Assembly: GCA_900469955.1 (NCBI GenBank)
Contig: UBYX01000017.1
Span: 1-64,000 of the forward strand
DNA: 64,000 nt
Direction: 5' to 3'
From: Hyphomicrobiales bacterium
Lineage (GTDB): Bacteria; Pseudomonadota; Alphaproteobacteria; Rhizobiales; Rhizobiaceae
This document shows positions 36,716 through 45,562 of the stretch, one piece after another. Below the pieces are notes generated by a model. That model worked only from the letters and a program-made list of their open reading frames with translations. It did not search any database and was not told the origin of the DNA. The first letter of the stretch is position 1. The number at the start of each line of letters is the position of its first letter. The position numbers and the translations under genes are program-made.

Positions 36716-37345
36716 TTAGCAGAAACCCGCCTGCTTCAACAACTGATATGCTTGAATAACGGCGCGAAAACGTTCTTCAGAACCGCGGTCTCCGCCGTTT
36801 GCATCCGGGTGGTGCTTCTTGACCAGTTCCTTGTAGCGGCTCTTGATCTCGCTGCCCGTGGCATTGCCGGCCAGGCCCATCGTATCGAAAGCCTTCGCCT
36901 CGAGAGTCTTGAGCTTGCGCCCCTGCGTCTGGAAGCGCGACCCGCCCCCGGCGCGGGCCTGGGAGACGAAGCCGAAGGGGTCCTTGAACCGCTGTTGCGC
37001 GCCCGGAGCCCCCGAGCGGGCCGTGGTGTGCAGCGGCGCATCCTTGGCAGCCTTGTTGACGCCGACTGTCCATGTGGGACGGTGGCCGGTGATGGCTTCC
37101 TTCTGGTAACGCGCGATCTCCGTGTCCGAGAGGCCGGAGAAATAATTGTAGCCTTTATTGTATTCCTTGACGTGCTCGAAACAGAACAGGAAGAACTGGC
37201 CCTCGGCGTTGCGGCCCACGGGTGCGCGATGGACGCCGGGCTTGTCGCAGCCGTCCCATTGACAGGAGGGAGCCTGGACAGGCGCTTCCTGCTCCCTGTT
37301 CCGGCGCGTCCGGATACGGTCAAAATATTTGGAGTCGAGTTTCAT
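36716..37345 (-). CDS. J-domain protein (C-terminal DnaJ domain)
   Basis: A 209-residue protein whose last 60 residues are a J domain with the HPD motif in LVKKHHPDANGGDRG. The first 140 residues hold a Cys-rich patch (CQWDGCDKPG, FLFCFEH) that could bind metal, and are otherwise unlike DnaJ. The J domain is at the C-terminus, as in rhizobial proteins next to cobS. It probably recruits DnaK. The ATG at 37343-37345 has GAGGG upstream. It is divergent from bolA across 103 bases. A role in cobaltochelatase assembly is only suggested by position. Confidence 0.87.
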   Translation of the reverse strand: MKLDSKYFDRIRTRRNREQEAPVQAPSCQWDGCDKPGVHRAPVGRNAEGQFFLFCFEHVKEYNKGYNYFSGLSDTEIARYQKEAITGHRPTWTVGVNKAAKDAPLHTTARSGAPGAQQRFKDPFGFVSQARAGGGSRFQTQGRKLKTLEAKAFDTMGLAGNATGSEIKSRYKELVKKHHPDANGGDRGSEERFRAVIQAYQLLKQAGFC

Positions 37346-37448
37346 AAGGCCCTCATTATGGGGTGGCGAACAGGGCGCGACAAGAATTGACAAAGCGCTT
37401 TCTTACTGGTTTGTGGGATGCCCCTCTTGCATTGCAACGGAGCCAGAC

Positions 37449-37730
37449 ATGTCCGCCCGAGACCGCATCGAAGCCACGCTTGCTGAACATCTCGAACCGG
37501 AACGGCTGTTCGTCATCGACGAGAGCCAGCAGCACGCCGGTCATCAGCCGGGCTTCACGGGAGCGGAGGGGACCCACATGCGTGTCCGCATCGTCTCGGG
37601 GAAGTTTTCGGGAATGAGCCGGATCGACCGGCATCGGATGGTCAATGCGCTCCTGAAGCCGGAACTCGATGCTGGCCTGCACGCCCTTGCGGTAGAGACG
37701 GCGGCACCGGGCGAACCGACGCGGTGGTGA
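37449..37730 (+). CDS. BolA family protein
   Basis: A 93-residue single-domain BolA-type protein with the class II KH-like fold: IEATLAEHLEPERLFVIDES, THMRVRIVSGKFSGMSRIDRHRMV with the conserved S-G-x-x-x-x-x-R-x-x-x-V pattern, and HALAVETAAP. BolA proteins pair with monothiol glutaredoxins in Fe-S handling and iron sensing. The usual conserved Cys is absent, and a His is available instead. The ATG follows CGGAG six bases upstream. Confidence 0.92.
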   Translation: MSARDRIEATLAEHLEPERLFVIDESQQHAGHQPGFTGAEGTHMRVRIVSGKFSGMSRIDRHRMVNALLKPELDAGLHALAVETAAPGEPTRW

Positions 37731-37787
37731 TAGGGCTTAGATAGGAGCGGACGCCGGCGCGAGCAAGGACGCCGTTCTGAAGAAAGT

Positions 37788-38675
37788 CTACTCCGCCGGC
37801 AGCGTCACGTCTTCCGCCGGACGGACACGCAGCCGGGTGATACGGTTCTTCTCCCGCTTCATGACGATGAACCGTTTGCCGTAGAAGGTGAACGCCTGCC
37901 GCTCTTCCGGAATAAGCTTCGATTCGTGAATGACGAGGCCGGCGATGGTCGTCGCTTCCGTGTCGGGCAAGCTCCAGTCGAGCGCGCGATTCAGGTCACG
38001 GATCGGCACCGAACCGTCGACCACAATGGAACCGTCCGCCTCCTGGCGCACGCCCTGGATCTCGATATCGTGCTCGTCGGCAATATCGCCAACGATCTCC
38101 TCGAGAATATCCTCCAGGGTAACGATACCCTGCACCTCGCCGTATTCGTCGACGACGACCGCGAAATGCACCTTGCGACGCAGGAAGGCGTTCAACTGAT
38201 CCTTGAGGCTCGTGCTGTCAGGCACGAACCATGGCTTTTGGGCGATTTTGACGATTTCGATGCTTTCCGGCTGCACATTCTGGTCTGCAAGCGCGCGGAG
38301 CAGGTCCTTGGCGTGCACGACGCCGATGATGTTTTCCGTCGAGCTCCGCCAGACCGGCATGCGGGTATAGGGACTTTCGAGCACCGTCCGCACCACGACT
38401 TCCGGCGGGTCGTCGGCATTGATCGCCCGCATCGCCGTACGGTGCTTCATGACATCCGAGACCTCAAGTTCTTCGAGTTCGAAGAGGCCGCTCAGACGGT
38501 CGCGGTCCTGCCGGTCGAAATTGCGGTCGCGATGCATCGCATCGAGCGTCGCATGAAGATCGTCATGGCTGGAGAGCGTAAGAGTCTCCTGCGACAGAGA
38601 AACGCCGAACGAACGAAGAAGCCCGCGAATCACCGCGTTGACAGCGCGCGAAAGCAGGCTTCCCTTGGATGTCAT
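37788..38675 (-). CDS. CorC/TlyC-type CBS domain protein (hemolysin family)
   Basis: A 295-residue cytosolic protein with two CBS domains (from about residue 75, with MKHRTAMRAINADDPPEVVV, to about 200). A C-terminal CorC_HlyC domain follows, with SIVVDGSVPIRDLN and YGKRFIVMKREKNRITRLRV. It lacks the N-terminal DUF21 membrane domain. Family members act in magnesium/cobalt efflux or are called hemolysins by homology; haemolytic activity should not be assumed. Its start codon overlaps the aroB stop (ATGA), placing it at the end of an aroK-aroB operon. Confidence 0.88.
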   Translation of the reverse strand: MTSKGSLLSRAVNAVIRGLLRSFGVSLSQETLTLSSHDDLHATLDAMHRDRNFDRQDRDRLSGLFELEELEVSDVMKHRTAMRAINADDPPEVVVRTVLESPYTRMPVWRSSTENIIGVVHAKDLLRALADQNVQPESIEIVKIAQKPWFVPDSTSLKDQLNAFLRRKVHFAVVVDEYGEVQGIVTLEDILEEIVGDIADEHDIEIQGVRQEADGSIVVDGSVPIRDLNRALDWSLPDTEATTIAGLVIHESKLIPEERQAFTFYGKRFIVMKREKNRITRLRVRPAEDVTLPAE

Positions 38676-39814
38676 TTCGGCCGCTTTTCCTCCAGAAATC
38701 CGAGAACCTCGGAAGACGGCACGTCGTCGGCAACGAATGACTGGCCGATCCCGCGCGTCAGAATGAAGGTAAGCTTGCCGCTCTTGACCTTTTTGTCCTG
38801 CGTGATCGCCTCCAGAAGCCTCTCGGTCGGCGGCAATTCGCCGGGTATGTCATTCATCGAGGTCGGCAATCCGGCGGCCTTCAGGTGTGCTGCGACGCGC
38901 TGGGCATCGTCCGGGCTCGCGAGGTTGAGCCGTGCGGAGAACTGATGCGCCAGCACCATTCCAATCGCCACCCCCTCGCCATGCACAAGCCGGCTGCTGT
39001 CATAGTCGGTCGCCGCTTCCAATGCATGTCCGAACGTATGGCCAAGGTTGAGAAGGGCGCGCCGGCCGGTCTCGCGTTCGTCTTCCACGACGACATCGGC
39101 CTTTGCCTGGCAGCTCACGGCGATCGCCTCGATCCGCTCCGGCCCACCTTCGAAAACATGCTTCCAGTTCTTCTCGAGCCAGACGAAGAAATCCGGCTTG
39201 TCGATCAGTCCGTATTTGGCAACTTCCGCATAACCGGCGCGGAACTCCCGCTCGGAAAGCGTATCCAGCGCGGACGTATCGGCAAGGACGAGGTCGGGCT
39301 GGTGGAAGACGCCGAGCAGGTTCTTGCCGTGGCGGGTGTTCACGCCGGTCTTGCCGCCCACGGACGAATCGACCTGCGCCAGAAGCGTGGTCGGGATCTG
39401 CACGAAGCGCACGCCCCGCCGCACGATGCCGGCGGCAAAGCCGGCGAGATCGCCGATCACGCCGCCGCCGAGCGCAATCACCGCATCGTTTCGTTCGATC
39501 CGCGCCGAAAGCACCATGTCGGTAACTGTCGCAAGGTGCTCCAGGCTCTTGGTCTTTTCCCCCGCCGGCAATGTCAGCGATACGGCCTCGATGCCATCCG
39601 TCTGCAGGCTGTCCATCAGCGCTTCCAGATAAAGCGGCGCGACGTGTTCGTCCGTGATGATCGCAGCCTTTCGGCCCCTTAGCCGCGACGTGATCTCGCC
39701 GCCGGCGCGGCCAATCAGCCCGGGCCCGATCAGTATATCGTAGGCCCGCTCGCCGAGCGGTACATGCACGACACGTTCCAGCGGGCGGTCTGGCGATCGG
39801 GACGACATATTCAT
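38672..39814 (-). CDS. aroB: 3-dehydroquinate synthase
   Basis: The second step of the shikimate pathway, cyclising DAHP to 3-dehydroquinate with NAD and a metal ion. The 380-residue protein has the NAD segment ALGGGVIGDLAGFAAG, the PTTLLAQVDSSVGGKTGVN active-site stretch and the metal His residues in LNLGHTFGHALE and LVHGEGVAIGM. Length is normal. The ATG overlaps the aroK stop (TAATG), so translation of aroK and aroB is coupled. Confidence 0.97.
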   Translation of the reverse strand: MNMSSRSPDRPLERVVHVPLGERAYDILIGPGLIGRAGGEITSRLRGRKAAIITDEHVAPLYLEALMDSLQTDGIEAVSLTLPAGEKTKSLEHLATVTDMVLSARIERNDAVIALGGGVIGDLAGFAAGIVRRGVRFVQIPTTLLAQVDSSVGGKTGVNTRHGKNLLGVFHQPDLVLADTSALDTLSEREFRAGYAEVAKYGLIDKPDFFVWLEKNWKHVFEGGPERIEAIAVSCQAKADVVVEDERETGRRALLNLGHTFGHALEAATDYDSSRLVHGEGVAIGMVLAHQFSARLNLASPDDAQRVAAHLKAAGLPTSMNDIPGELPPTERLLEAITQDKKVKSGKLTFILTRGIGQSFVADDVPSSEVLGFLEEKRPK

Positions 39815-40413
39815 TAGAACTCACCTTCACTGGCACGATTGCCGATGGCAACGATGGCGGCCAGCACCGCGTTGGCCATCACTTCCTTGCGGACATTCTC
39901 CGACCGGACGGTCAGATCTGCCTCGGCATAGATCGGATATCGCTGGTTCATCAGATTCTCGAGCGTCTGCTTCGGGTTCTCGGTCTTGAGCAACGGTCGA
40001 TGGTCGCGTTTGTTCACCCGTTCCCACAGGATATCGAGATCGGCTTTCAGCCAGACCGAGATACCGCCCGCCTTGATCTGTCGGCGGGTATTCTCGTTGA
40101 TGAAGGCGCCGCCGCCGGTGGAGACAACGCGTGGGCCATTCCTAAGGAGCCGCTCGATGACGCGCGTTTCCAATGCCCGGAACTCCACCTCCCCATAGGC
40201 TGCGAAGAGTTCGCTGATCGTCATGCGCGAAACCTTCTCGATCTCCGCATCGGTATCGATGAACGGGATCGACAGGCTCTGCGCCACCAGGCGGCCGATC
40301 ACCGATTTTCCGGCGCCCATAAGGCCGACGAAAATCAGGTTGCGCGATCCGAGCACGGCGCGCGCCTGTTCGCTGAGTGTCGGGTCGGCGGAGGTAGCAA
40401 CTTCAGTCATCAT
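39814..40413 (-). CDS. aroK: Shikimate kinase
   Basis: Phosphorylates shikimate at C3. The 199-residue P-loop kinase has Walker A GLMGAGKS at about residues 32-39, the shikimate-binding DTD shortly after, RALETRVIERLL, and STGGGAFINENTRR. The N-terminal 22 residues are an extension typical of rhizobial AroK. I chose the first of two adjacent ATGs (40411-40413), with CGGA five bases upstream. A longer frame from TTG at 40461 has no support. Confidence 0.95.
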   Translation of the reverse strand: MMTEVATSADPTLSEQARAVLGSRNLIFVGLMGAGKSVIGRLVAQSLSIPFIDTDAEIEKVSRMTISELFAAYGEVEFRALETRVIERLLRNGPRVVSTGGGAFINENTRRQIKAGGISVWLKADLDILWERVNKRDHRPLLKTENPKQTLENLMNQRYPIYAEADLTVRSENVRKEVMANAVLAAIVAIGNRASEGEF

Positions 40414-40554
40414 CGTAGTCCGTTTGAAAAACGGTATCGACAAATGCTTGGGCAGCGTCAAGTCATCGCCCCCAAAGACGATGGAGGATTGTTTGTTCTT
40501 GTGGTTCGGTAAACCTTTATCGATATATTGCGTCGCAACGTCACGGAGTTCCCG

Positions 40555-40713
40555 ATGCCCACCCTTTTCCGCTTCCTGTTCGTGCTGGCCGTGATTGGGG
40601 GCATCGTCTATGGAAGCATGGTGGCCCTCGTGACACTGGTGGAACCGCGCGAGCGCGACGTCACGGTACGCATTCCGTCAGAGCGGCTTAACCCGGCTCC
40701 CGCGCGGAAGTAG
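40555..40713 (+). CDS. Small single-helix membrane protein, function unknown
   Basis: A 52-residue protein with one strong hydrophobic helix (MPTLFRFLFVLAVIGGIVYG onward) and a short polar C-terminus ending PARK. It has a clear ribosome-binding site (CGGAG six bases before the ATG) and normal codon use, and lies 12 bases before xerD, so it is probably translated. Rhizobial genes of this size at this place are sometimes mislabelled histidine kinase. I see no catalytic features. Confidence 0.72.
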   Translation: MPTLFRFLFVLAVIGGIVYGSMVALVTLVEPRERDVTVRIPSERLNPAPARK

Positions 40714-40725
40714 CGAAAGACAGCG

Positions 40726-41670
40726 ATGGCCGACCTTTCCCGCGCCCATATCGAAGCCTTTCTGGAAATGATGAGCGCTGAGAGGGGCGCCGCCGGCAAT
40801 ACGCTGGCTTCATACGAACGCGACCTTGAAGACCTCCATTCCTTCCTGGCTTCGATCGGGACTTCGCCGCTGGCCGCCGTGAGCAATAGCCTTTCAGCCT
40901 ATCTCACCCACCTCAGCAAACAGGGTTTTGCCGCATCCTCCCAGGCAAGACGGCTCTCCGCCATGCGGCAGTTCTACAAGTTCCTTTATGCGGAGGGCCT
41001 GCGGGGCGATGATCCGACGGCAATCCTCGACGCGCCCAAGAAGGGCCGGACGCTGCCGAAGACAATGAGCGAGGACGAGGTCACGCGGCTGCTGGAGCTT
41101 GCGGCCAGGGAGGCCGGCGAACCCGGACCCGAACAGCTCGCACGCGTCAGAATGCTGGCACTGCTTGAACTTCTCTATGCCACCGGCATGCGCGTCAGCG
41201 AACTCGTATCGCTGCCGGTAAAGGTCCTCGATCAGGAAGGCCGGTTTCTGATCATCAAGGGAAAAGGCAACAAGGAGCGTCTGGTCCCGCTCTCTCGCTC
41301 CGCGATCGCCGCCCTCAAGACCTATAAGGGCTTTCGACAGGCCGCGCTCGCCAAGACCGGCGACAGTCCCTGGCTCTTCCCTTCCGCCGGCAAGGAGGGC
41401 TACCTGCCGCGGCAAGTTTTCGCCCGCGATCTCAAGGCACTTGCCGCCCGGGCGGGACTTAGAGCCGCCGCAATCTCCCCGCATGTGATGCGCCACGCCT
41501 TTGCCAGCCATCTTTTGCAGAACGGGGCGGACCTTCGCGTGGTGCAGGAACTGCTTGGACATTCAGACATTTCCACCACGCAGATCTACACACATGTATT
41601 GGAAGAACGGCTGCGGGAACTGGTGGAAACGCATCACCCTCTTGCAAAACAGGCCAAAAACCGGGATTAG
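40726..41670 (+). CDS. xerD: Tyrosine recombinase XerD
   Basis: A tyrosine recombinase (314 residues) that with XerC resolves chromosome dimers at dif. The catalytic set is complete: Arg156 in TGMRVSEL, Lys near 178-183 in KGKGNKER, His253 and Arg256 in [10 protein letters not shown], His279 in LLGHSDIST and nucleophile Tyr288 in QIYTHV. The N-terminal SAM-like DNA-binding domain occupies residues 1-105. It is next to accA, as in other rhizobia, and not associated with mobile DNA. Confidence 0.92.
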   Translation: MADLSRAHIEAFLEMMSAERGAAGNTLASYERDLEDLHSFLASIGTSPLAAVSNSLSAYLTHLSKQGFAASSQARRLSAMRQFYKFLYAEGLRGDDPTAILDAPKKGRTLPKTMSEDEVTRLLELAAREAGEPGPEQLARVRMLALLELLYATGMRVSELVSLPVKVLDQEGRFLIIKGKGNKERLVPLSRSAIAALKTYKGFRQAALAKTGDSPWLFPSAGKEGYLPRQVFARDLKALAARAGLRAAAISPHVMRHAFASHLLQNGADLRVVQELLGHSDISTTQIYTHVLEERLRELVETHHPLAKQAKNRD

Positions 41671-41732
41671 AGGCGCCAAACCGAAAGTGGGAACCCTCTT
41701 GTTCCCGAGATAACAACCGGAAACCGGATCTC

Positions 41733-42686
41733 ATGCAGACCTATCTCGATTTCGAAAAGCCAATCTCTGACCTCGAGGGCAAGATCCACGAGCTCAAAAA
41801 GCTTGCCTCGGAAGACGAGAGCATCGACACGTCCGAAGAGATCGGCAGGCTCGAAAGCCGGGTCAGGGAAGCGACCCGGGAAATCTACGCCAAGCTTGGC
41901 GCCTGGGAAAAAACACAGGTCGCGCGGCATCCGCAGCGTCCTCACTTCGTCGACTATGCCGCCAAGCTGTTCACGGACTTCACGCCGCTTGCCGGCGATC
42001 GCAATTTCGGCGAGGACGCCGCCATCCAATCCGGCCTTGCCCGCTTCAACGGCATGCCGGTAGCCGTCATCGGCCAGGAAAAGGGCCATGACACCAAGAC
42101 GCGTCTCAAGCACAATTTCGGCAGCCCCCGCCCGGAAGGTTATCGCAAGGCGATCCGTGTCATGGAAATGGCCGACCGTTTCGGCCTGCCTGTGATCACT
42201 CTGGTGGATACCGCCGGCGCCTATCCGGGAGTCGGCGCCGAAGAGCGTGGCCAGGCGGAGGCAATCGCCCGCTCTACCGAGATGTGCCTTGCCGTCAAGG
42301 TCCCGATGATTTCCATCGTCATCGGCGAAGGCGGCTCCGGCGGAGCGATCGCGATCGCCACCGGCAATCGCGTCTACATGCTCGAGCATGCCATCTATTC
42401 GGTCATTTCCCCGGAAGGTGCCGCCTCCATTCTCTGGCGTGATTCGACCCGCGCCCGCGAGGCGGCGACGAACATGAAGATCACTGCCGAAGACCTGAAG
42501 GGACTGGGCATCATCGACGAGATCATCCCCGAACCACTCGGCGGCGCGCATCGCGAGCCCGACACGGTGATCGCCGCGACCGGCAAGGTGATCGCTTCGG
42601 CGCTCCAGGACATGAGCAACCTTTCGGGCGAAGAATTGAGGGCCGCGCGCCGCCAGAAATTCCTCGATATCGGCCGCAACCTCTGA
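41733..42686 (+). CDS. accA: Acetyl-CoA carboxylase carboxyltransferase subunit alpha
   Basis: The alpha half of the carboxyltransferase that makes malonyl-CoA, the first committed step in fatty-acid synthesis. The 317-residue protein starts [17 protein letters not shown] and contains [20 protein letters not shown], the [19 protein letters not shown] segment, and the oxyanion region [12 protein letters not shown]. Length matches AccA. It works with AccD, AccB and AccC encoded elsewhere. The following intergenic region is 180 bases long. Confidence 0.97.
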   Translation: MQTYLDFEKPISDLEGKIHELKKLASEDESIDTSEEIGRLESRVREATREIYAKLGAWEKTQVARHPQRPHFVDYAAKLFTDFTPLAGDRNFGEDAAIQSGLARFNGMPVAVIGQEKGHDTKTRLKHNFGSPRPEGYRKAIRVMEMADRFGLPVITLVDTAGAYPGVGAEERGQAEAIARSTEMCLAVKVPMISIVIGEGGSGGAIAIATGNRVYMLEHAIYSVISPEGAASILWRDSTRAREAATNMKITAEDLKGLGIIDEIIPEPLGGAHREPDTVIAATGKVIASALQDMSNLSGEELRAARRQKFLDIGRNL

Positions 42687-42866
42687 TCGCTCGACGTTTG
42701 TCGCCGACGCAGCCAAATTTAGCCATATTGCTGATAACAGTGAAACTGGGACGGTTTCTCTAGACAGGCGCACTGAAGCGGTTAAGAAGATGTAAAGCTT
42801 ACCGCTTTATTGATCATAGCCAGTACCGAACCCGGTCAACGTTCCAAGTTCATGTGGTCCGTCTCG

Positions 42867-44150
42867 ATGCGCCTGAAACACATCGCTCTCGCCCTTCTCG
42901 TCGCGACTGCCCTTACGGGCTGCAATGATACCCTCGATTCCGCAAGTATTGACCTCAAGAGCGTCAAGAACAAGGTCGAGCAGCCGCTGCCTTCCCGCAT
43001 CGTTGCGGAAATGCAGAAGAAGAACATGCCGCGCACTTCGCCGATCATGATCCGCATCTTCAAGGAAGAAGGTGTACTGGAGGTCTGGAAGGCGAAGGCC
43101 GACAATCGCTTCGACGTGATCGCCAGCTACCAGATCTGCGCCTGGTCGGGGAAGCTCGGTCCGAAAGTCAAGGAAGGCGACCGTCAGGCGCCCGAAGGTT
43201 TCTACAACCTGACGCCGGCGCACCTGAACCCCAATTCGAAATATTACCTCGCCATCAACACCGGCTTCCCGAATCGCTACGATCAGGCAAACGGACGCAG
43301 CGGTTCGAACCTGATGATCCATGGCGCCTGTTCGTCGTCCGGCTGCTATTCCATGACCGACGAGCAGGTTCTGGAAATCTACGCATTTGCCCGCGATGCG
43401 TTCAAGGGCGGCCAGACCTCGGTGCAGCTTCAGGCCTTCCCGTTCCGGATGACGGCGGAAAACATGGTACGTCACCGCGACAATCCGAATTACGATTTCT
43501 GGAAGATGGTAAAGGTTGGCTACGACCATTTCGAAGTCACCAAACGTCCGCCGGAGGTGGCCGTCTGCGAAAAGAAATATGTGTTCAACCAGCAGCTTGA
43601 CGGCAGCGGCAAGTTCGGCCCGGCTACTGCGGCCTGCCCGCCGATGTCCACACCGCCGGCGCTTGCAAGCGCATTGACATCCTACGGCAAGACCTACGAG
43701 GTCGCCTACCAGAAAGCCGTCGACAAATTCGAGGGCAAGGTCTGGTATGAACCGACGGAAGCCGAACGCAAGGCAGTGGTTGCCGCCAAGCGCAAGGGCC
43801 GCGAACTGGCTTACGCCCCGACCGGCACTTCGCTCGAAGCCGGCAAGCTGATGAGCGAAGCAGAGTTCAAGGAAATGATGGAAAAGCGGATGGCAGCGGC
43901 CCAGCCGAAGCCTGCCAATACCGTGCTTGCTTCCGCCGCCCCTTCGCCGCGCGCTGCGACTGCCACCGAACGCATGAAGCAGGAGCGCCTGCCGGGCGAC
44001 AACGCACCTGCCTCCACTGCGACCGTCGCTTCTGCTCAGGGCACCACGACCACGGTTCCGATTCCCGCACAGAACCCGCTTGCCTACGCGGCACCGCCTA
44101 TCACCGAAGAGAAGAAGAAGCCGTTCTGGAAGTTCTGGAGCAAGGAGTGA
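42867..44150 (+). CDS. L,D-transpeptidase (YkuD-type) lipoprotein
   Basis: A 427-residue murein L,D-transpeptidase. The start MRLKHIALALLVATALTGC is a lipoprotein signal peptide with the lipidated Cys19. The catalytic domain has NLMIHGACSSSGCYSM, in which the second cysteine is the nucleophile. The last 180 residues are Ala/Thr/Pro-rich and end in the basic-aromatic KKPFWKFWSKE, which may contact membrane or peptidoglycan. L,D-transpeptidases make 3-3 crosslinks or attach outer-membrane anchors. ATG at 42852 and TTG at 42810 are in frame but lengthen the signal peptide unnaturally. Confidence 0.87.
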   Translation: MRLKHIALALLVATALTGCNDTLDSASIDLKSVKNKVEQPLPSRIVAEMQKKNMPRTSPIMIRIFKEEGVLEVWKAKADNRFDVIASYQICAWSGKLGPKVKEGDRQAPEGFYNLTPAHLNPNSKYYLAINTGFPNRYDQANGRSGSNLMIHGACSSSGCYSMTDEQVLEIYAFARDAFKGGQTSVQLQAFPFRMTAENMVRHRDNPNYDFWKMVKVGYDHFEVTKRPPEVAVCEKKYVFNQQLDGSGKFGPATAACPPMSTPPALASALTSYGKTYEVAYQKAVDKFEGKVWYEPTEAERKAVVAAKRKGRELAYAPTGTSLEAGKLMSEAEFKEMMEKRMAAAQPKPANTVLASAAPSPRAATATERMKQERLPGDNAPASTATVASAQGTTTTVPIPAQNPLAYAAPPITEEKKKPFWKFWSKE

Positions 44151-44152
44151 GC

Positions 44153-44380
44153 GTGACGACCGAAGGCCTCTATGATTTGAGAGGCCTGAAGTGTCCCCTG
44201 CCCGTGCTGAAGACCCGGCGCCGGCTCAAGGAAATGCCCAGCGGCGCCGAACTCATGATCGAGACCACGGACCCGCTGGCCGGGATCGACATCCCGCATT
44301 TCTGCAGCCAGGAAGGCCACCAGATCATCTTATCGGAAAAGACCGAAACCGGTCATCGCTTCCTGATCCGCAAGGGCTGA
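44153..44380 (+). CDS. TusA-type sulfur carrier protein
   Basis: A 75-residue protein with the TusA fold and the sulfur-carrying cysteine in LRGLKCPLPVLKTRRRLKEM. A second Cys in IPHFCSQEGHQI is also typical of the wider SirA/TusA group. It may pass sulfur in tRNA thiolation or another sulfur relay. GTG at 44153 is chosen because AAGGAG lies five bases upstream. GTG at 44147, overlapping the preceding stop, is also in frame. It is convergent with the COG0523 gene, 3 bases away. Confidence 0.88.
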   Translation: MTTEGLYDLRGLKCPLPVLKTRRRLKEMPSGAELMIETTDPLAGIDIPHFCSQEGHQIILSEKTETGHRFLIRKG

Positions 44381-44383
44381 CCC

Positions 44384-45547
44384 CTACATGCGCAGGCCCG
44401 GCACGGCGAGCGGATTGTCTTCCAGCGCCGCACGGTCGGGGCGGTCGACACGCGGCTGGCCGGTGAAGGCGGCGAAGAGATCCGAAACGAAAGCCTCCGG
44501 CAACCCTTGCGTAATCAGCACCATCCGGGTGCGCCGGTCGGATCCGTCCGGCCATTTCGCCAGACGCTGTGGCGGATGGAAAACGCTCTGCACTCCGTGC
44601 AGCACGAGCGGTCGGTCCGGATTGTCAGACAGCGCCACGACCGCCTTCATCCGCAGCAATTTCTCCCCATGCGCCGAACGCAGAAGGTCGGTGAACATCT
44701 CGATCGCCATCGGGTCGATCGGCTTGTCGTGAACGATCGAAAACGAGCGGATGTCATCCCCGTGGCGGTTTACATCGTGGTGATGATGGTGATGGTGCCC
44801 GTGATGATCATGGTGATGGTGCTCTTGATCATGGCCGTGATCATGATGGTCGTCGCCGTGGCTTTCATTCGCCAGCTCGTCACGCAGCCAGCGATCCACG
44901 TCGGCGATCTTGGTTGCCGGATCGTAGAGGCCGTTCTCGAGGATCGCCGCCACGCCGGCTTCTTCGCTGTCGCCATCCACCATCGGCGCGCGCGGATTGA
45001 GCGTCGCGAGACGCGCCCTCAGAGCGCCGATCTGCGCCGCATTCGCCATGGAAAGCTTCGAAATGACCAGCCTGTCCGCCACTGCAGCCTGCTTCACTGC
45101 CTCCGGATGACGGTCGAGCGTCGAAAGTCCGTTCACCGCATCGACCAGCGTCACGACGCCGTCGAGCTCGAAGTTCTGTGCTATGACCGGGTTGCCCATC
45201 ACCGACTGCATGACCGGCGCCGGATCGGCAAGGCCGGTCGTCTCGATCACCACCCGGCGGATCGGCTTCAGGCGGCCCGTCTGGATGCCGTCCATCATAT
45301 AGGCAAGCGTATCGACGAGTTCTCCCCGGACCGTGCAGCAGAGGCAACCGTTGGAAAGCTCCACCAGTGCGTCGCCTGACGCTTCGACGAGGAAATTGTC
45401 GATGCCGACCTCGCCGAATTCATTGATGATGACGGCTGTGTCGCTGGTGCTCGGGTCCTTGAGGATGCGATTGAGAAGCGTCGACTTTCCGGCACCGAGA
45501 AAGCCGGTGAGGATGGAAACCGGGATTCGGTTGCGGATAGAAGACAT
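44384..45547 (-). CDS. COG0523 GTPase with His-rich loop (CobW/metallochaperone family)
   Basis: A 387-residue GTPase of the CobW/YjiA/ZNG1 group. Walker A is LTGFLGAGKSTLL near the start, the metal motif is GCLCCTVR, and the switch region is ETTGLADP. A loop near residues 235-265 is almost all His, Asp and Gly (29 residues, more than half His). The C-terminal CobW_C domain includes DLLRSAHGEKLLRMKAVVAL. Members move zinc or cobalt into client enzymes. It is 15 bases downstream of dacC on the same strand. No Zur-like palindrome was seen upstream. Confidence 0.88.
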   Translation of the reverse strand: MSSIRNRIPVSILTGFLGAGKSTLLNRILKDPSTSDTAVIINEFGEVGIDNFLVEASGDALVELSNGCLCCTVRGELVDTLAYMMDGIQTGRLKPIRRVVIETTGLADPAPVMQSVMGNPVIAQNFELDGVVTLVDAVNGLSTLDRHPEAVKQAAVADRLVISKLSMANAAQIGALRARLATLNPRAPMVDGDSEEAGVAAILENGLYDPATKIADVDRWLRDELANESHGDDHHDHGHDQEHHHHDHHGHHHHHHHDVNRHGDDIRSFSIVHDKPIDPMAIEMFTDLLRSAHGEKLLRMKAVVALSDNPDRPLVLHGVQSVFHPPQRLAKWPDGSDRRTRMVLITQGLPEAFVSDLFAAFTGQPRVDRPDRAALEDNPLAVPGLRM

Positions 45548-45562
45548 GATCTATTCCAATGC

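Noticed and set aside
33748..37345. Possible cobalamin riboswitch near cobS-cobT or the PduO-type gene
   Set aside because: No long conserved leader or B12-box-like sequence was seen; the intergenic gaps are too short.
40726..41670. Tyrosine recombinase as a sign of an integrated element
   Set aside because: It matches housekeeping XerD and sits beside accA. No attachment repeats, phage genes or composition shift are seen, and neither tRNA has an adjacent integrase.
44760..44870. Simple-sequence repeat of CATGATG type
   Set aside because: It is the coding sequence of the His-rich loop in the COG0523 GTPase, not a separate repeat element.
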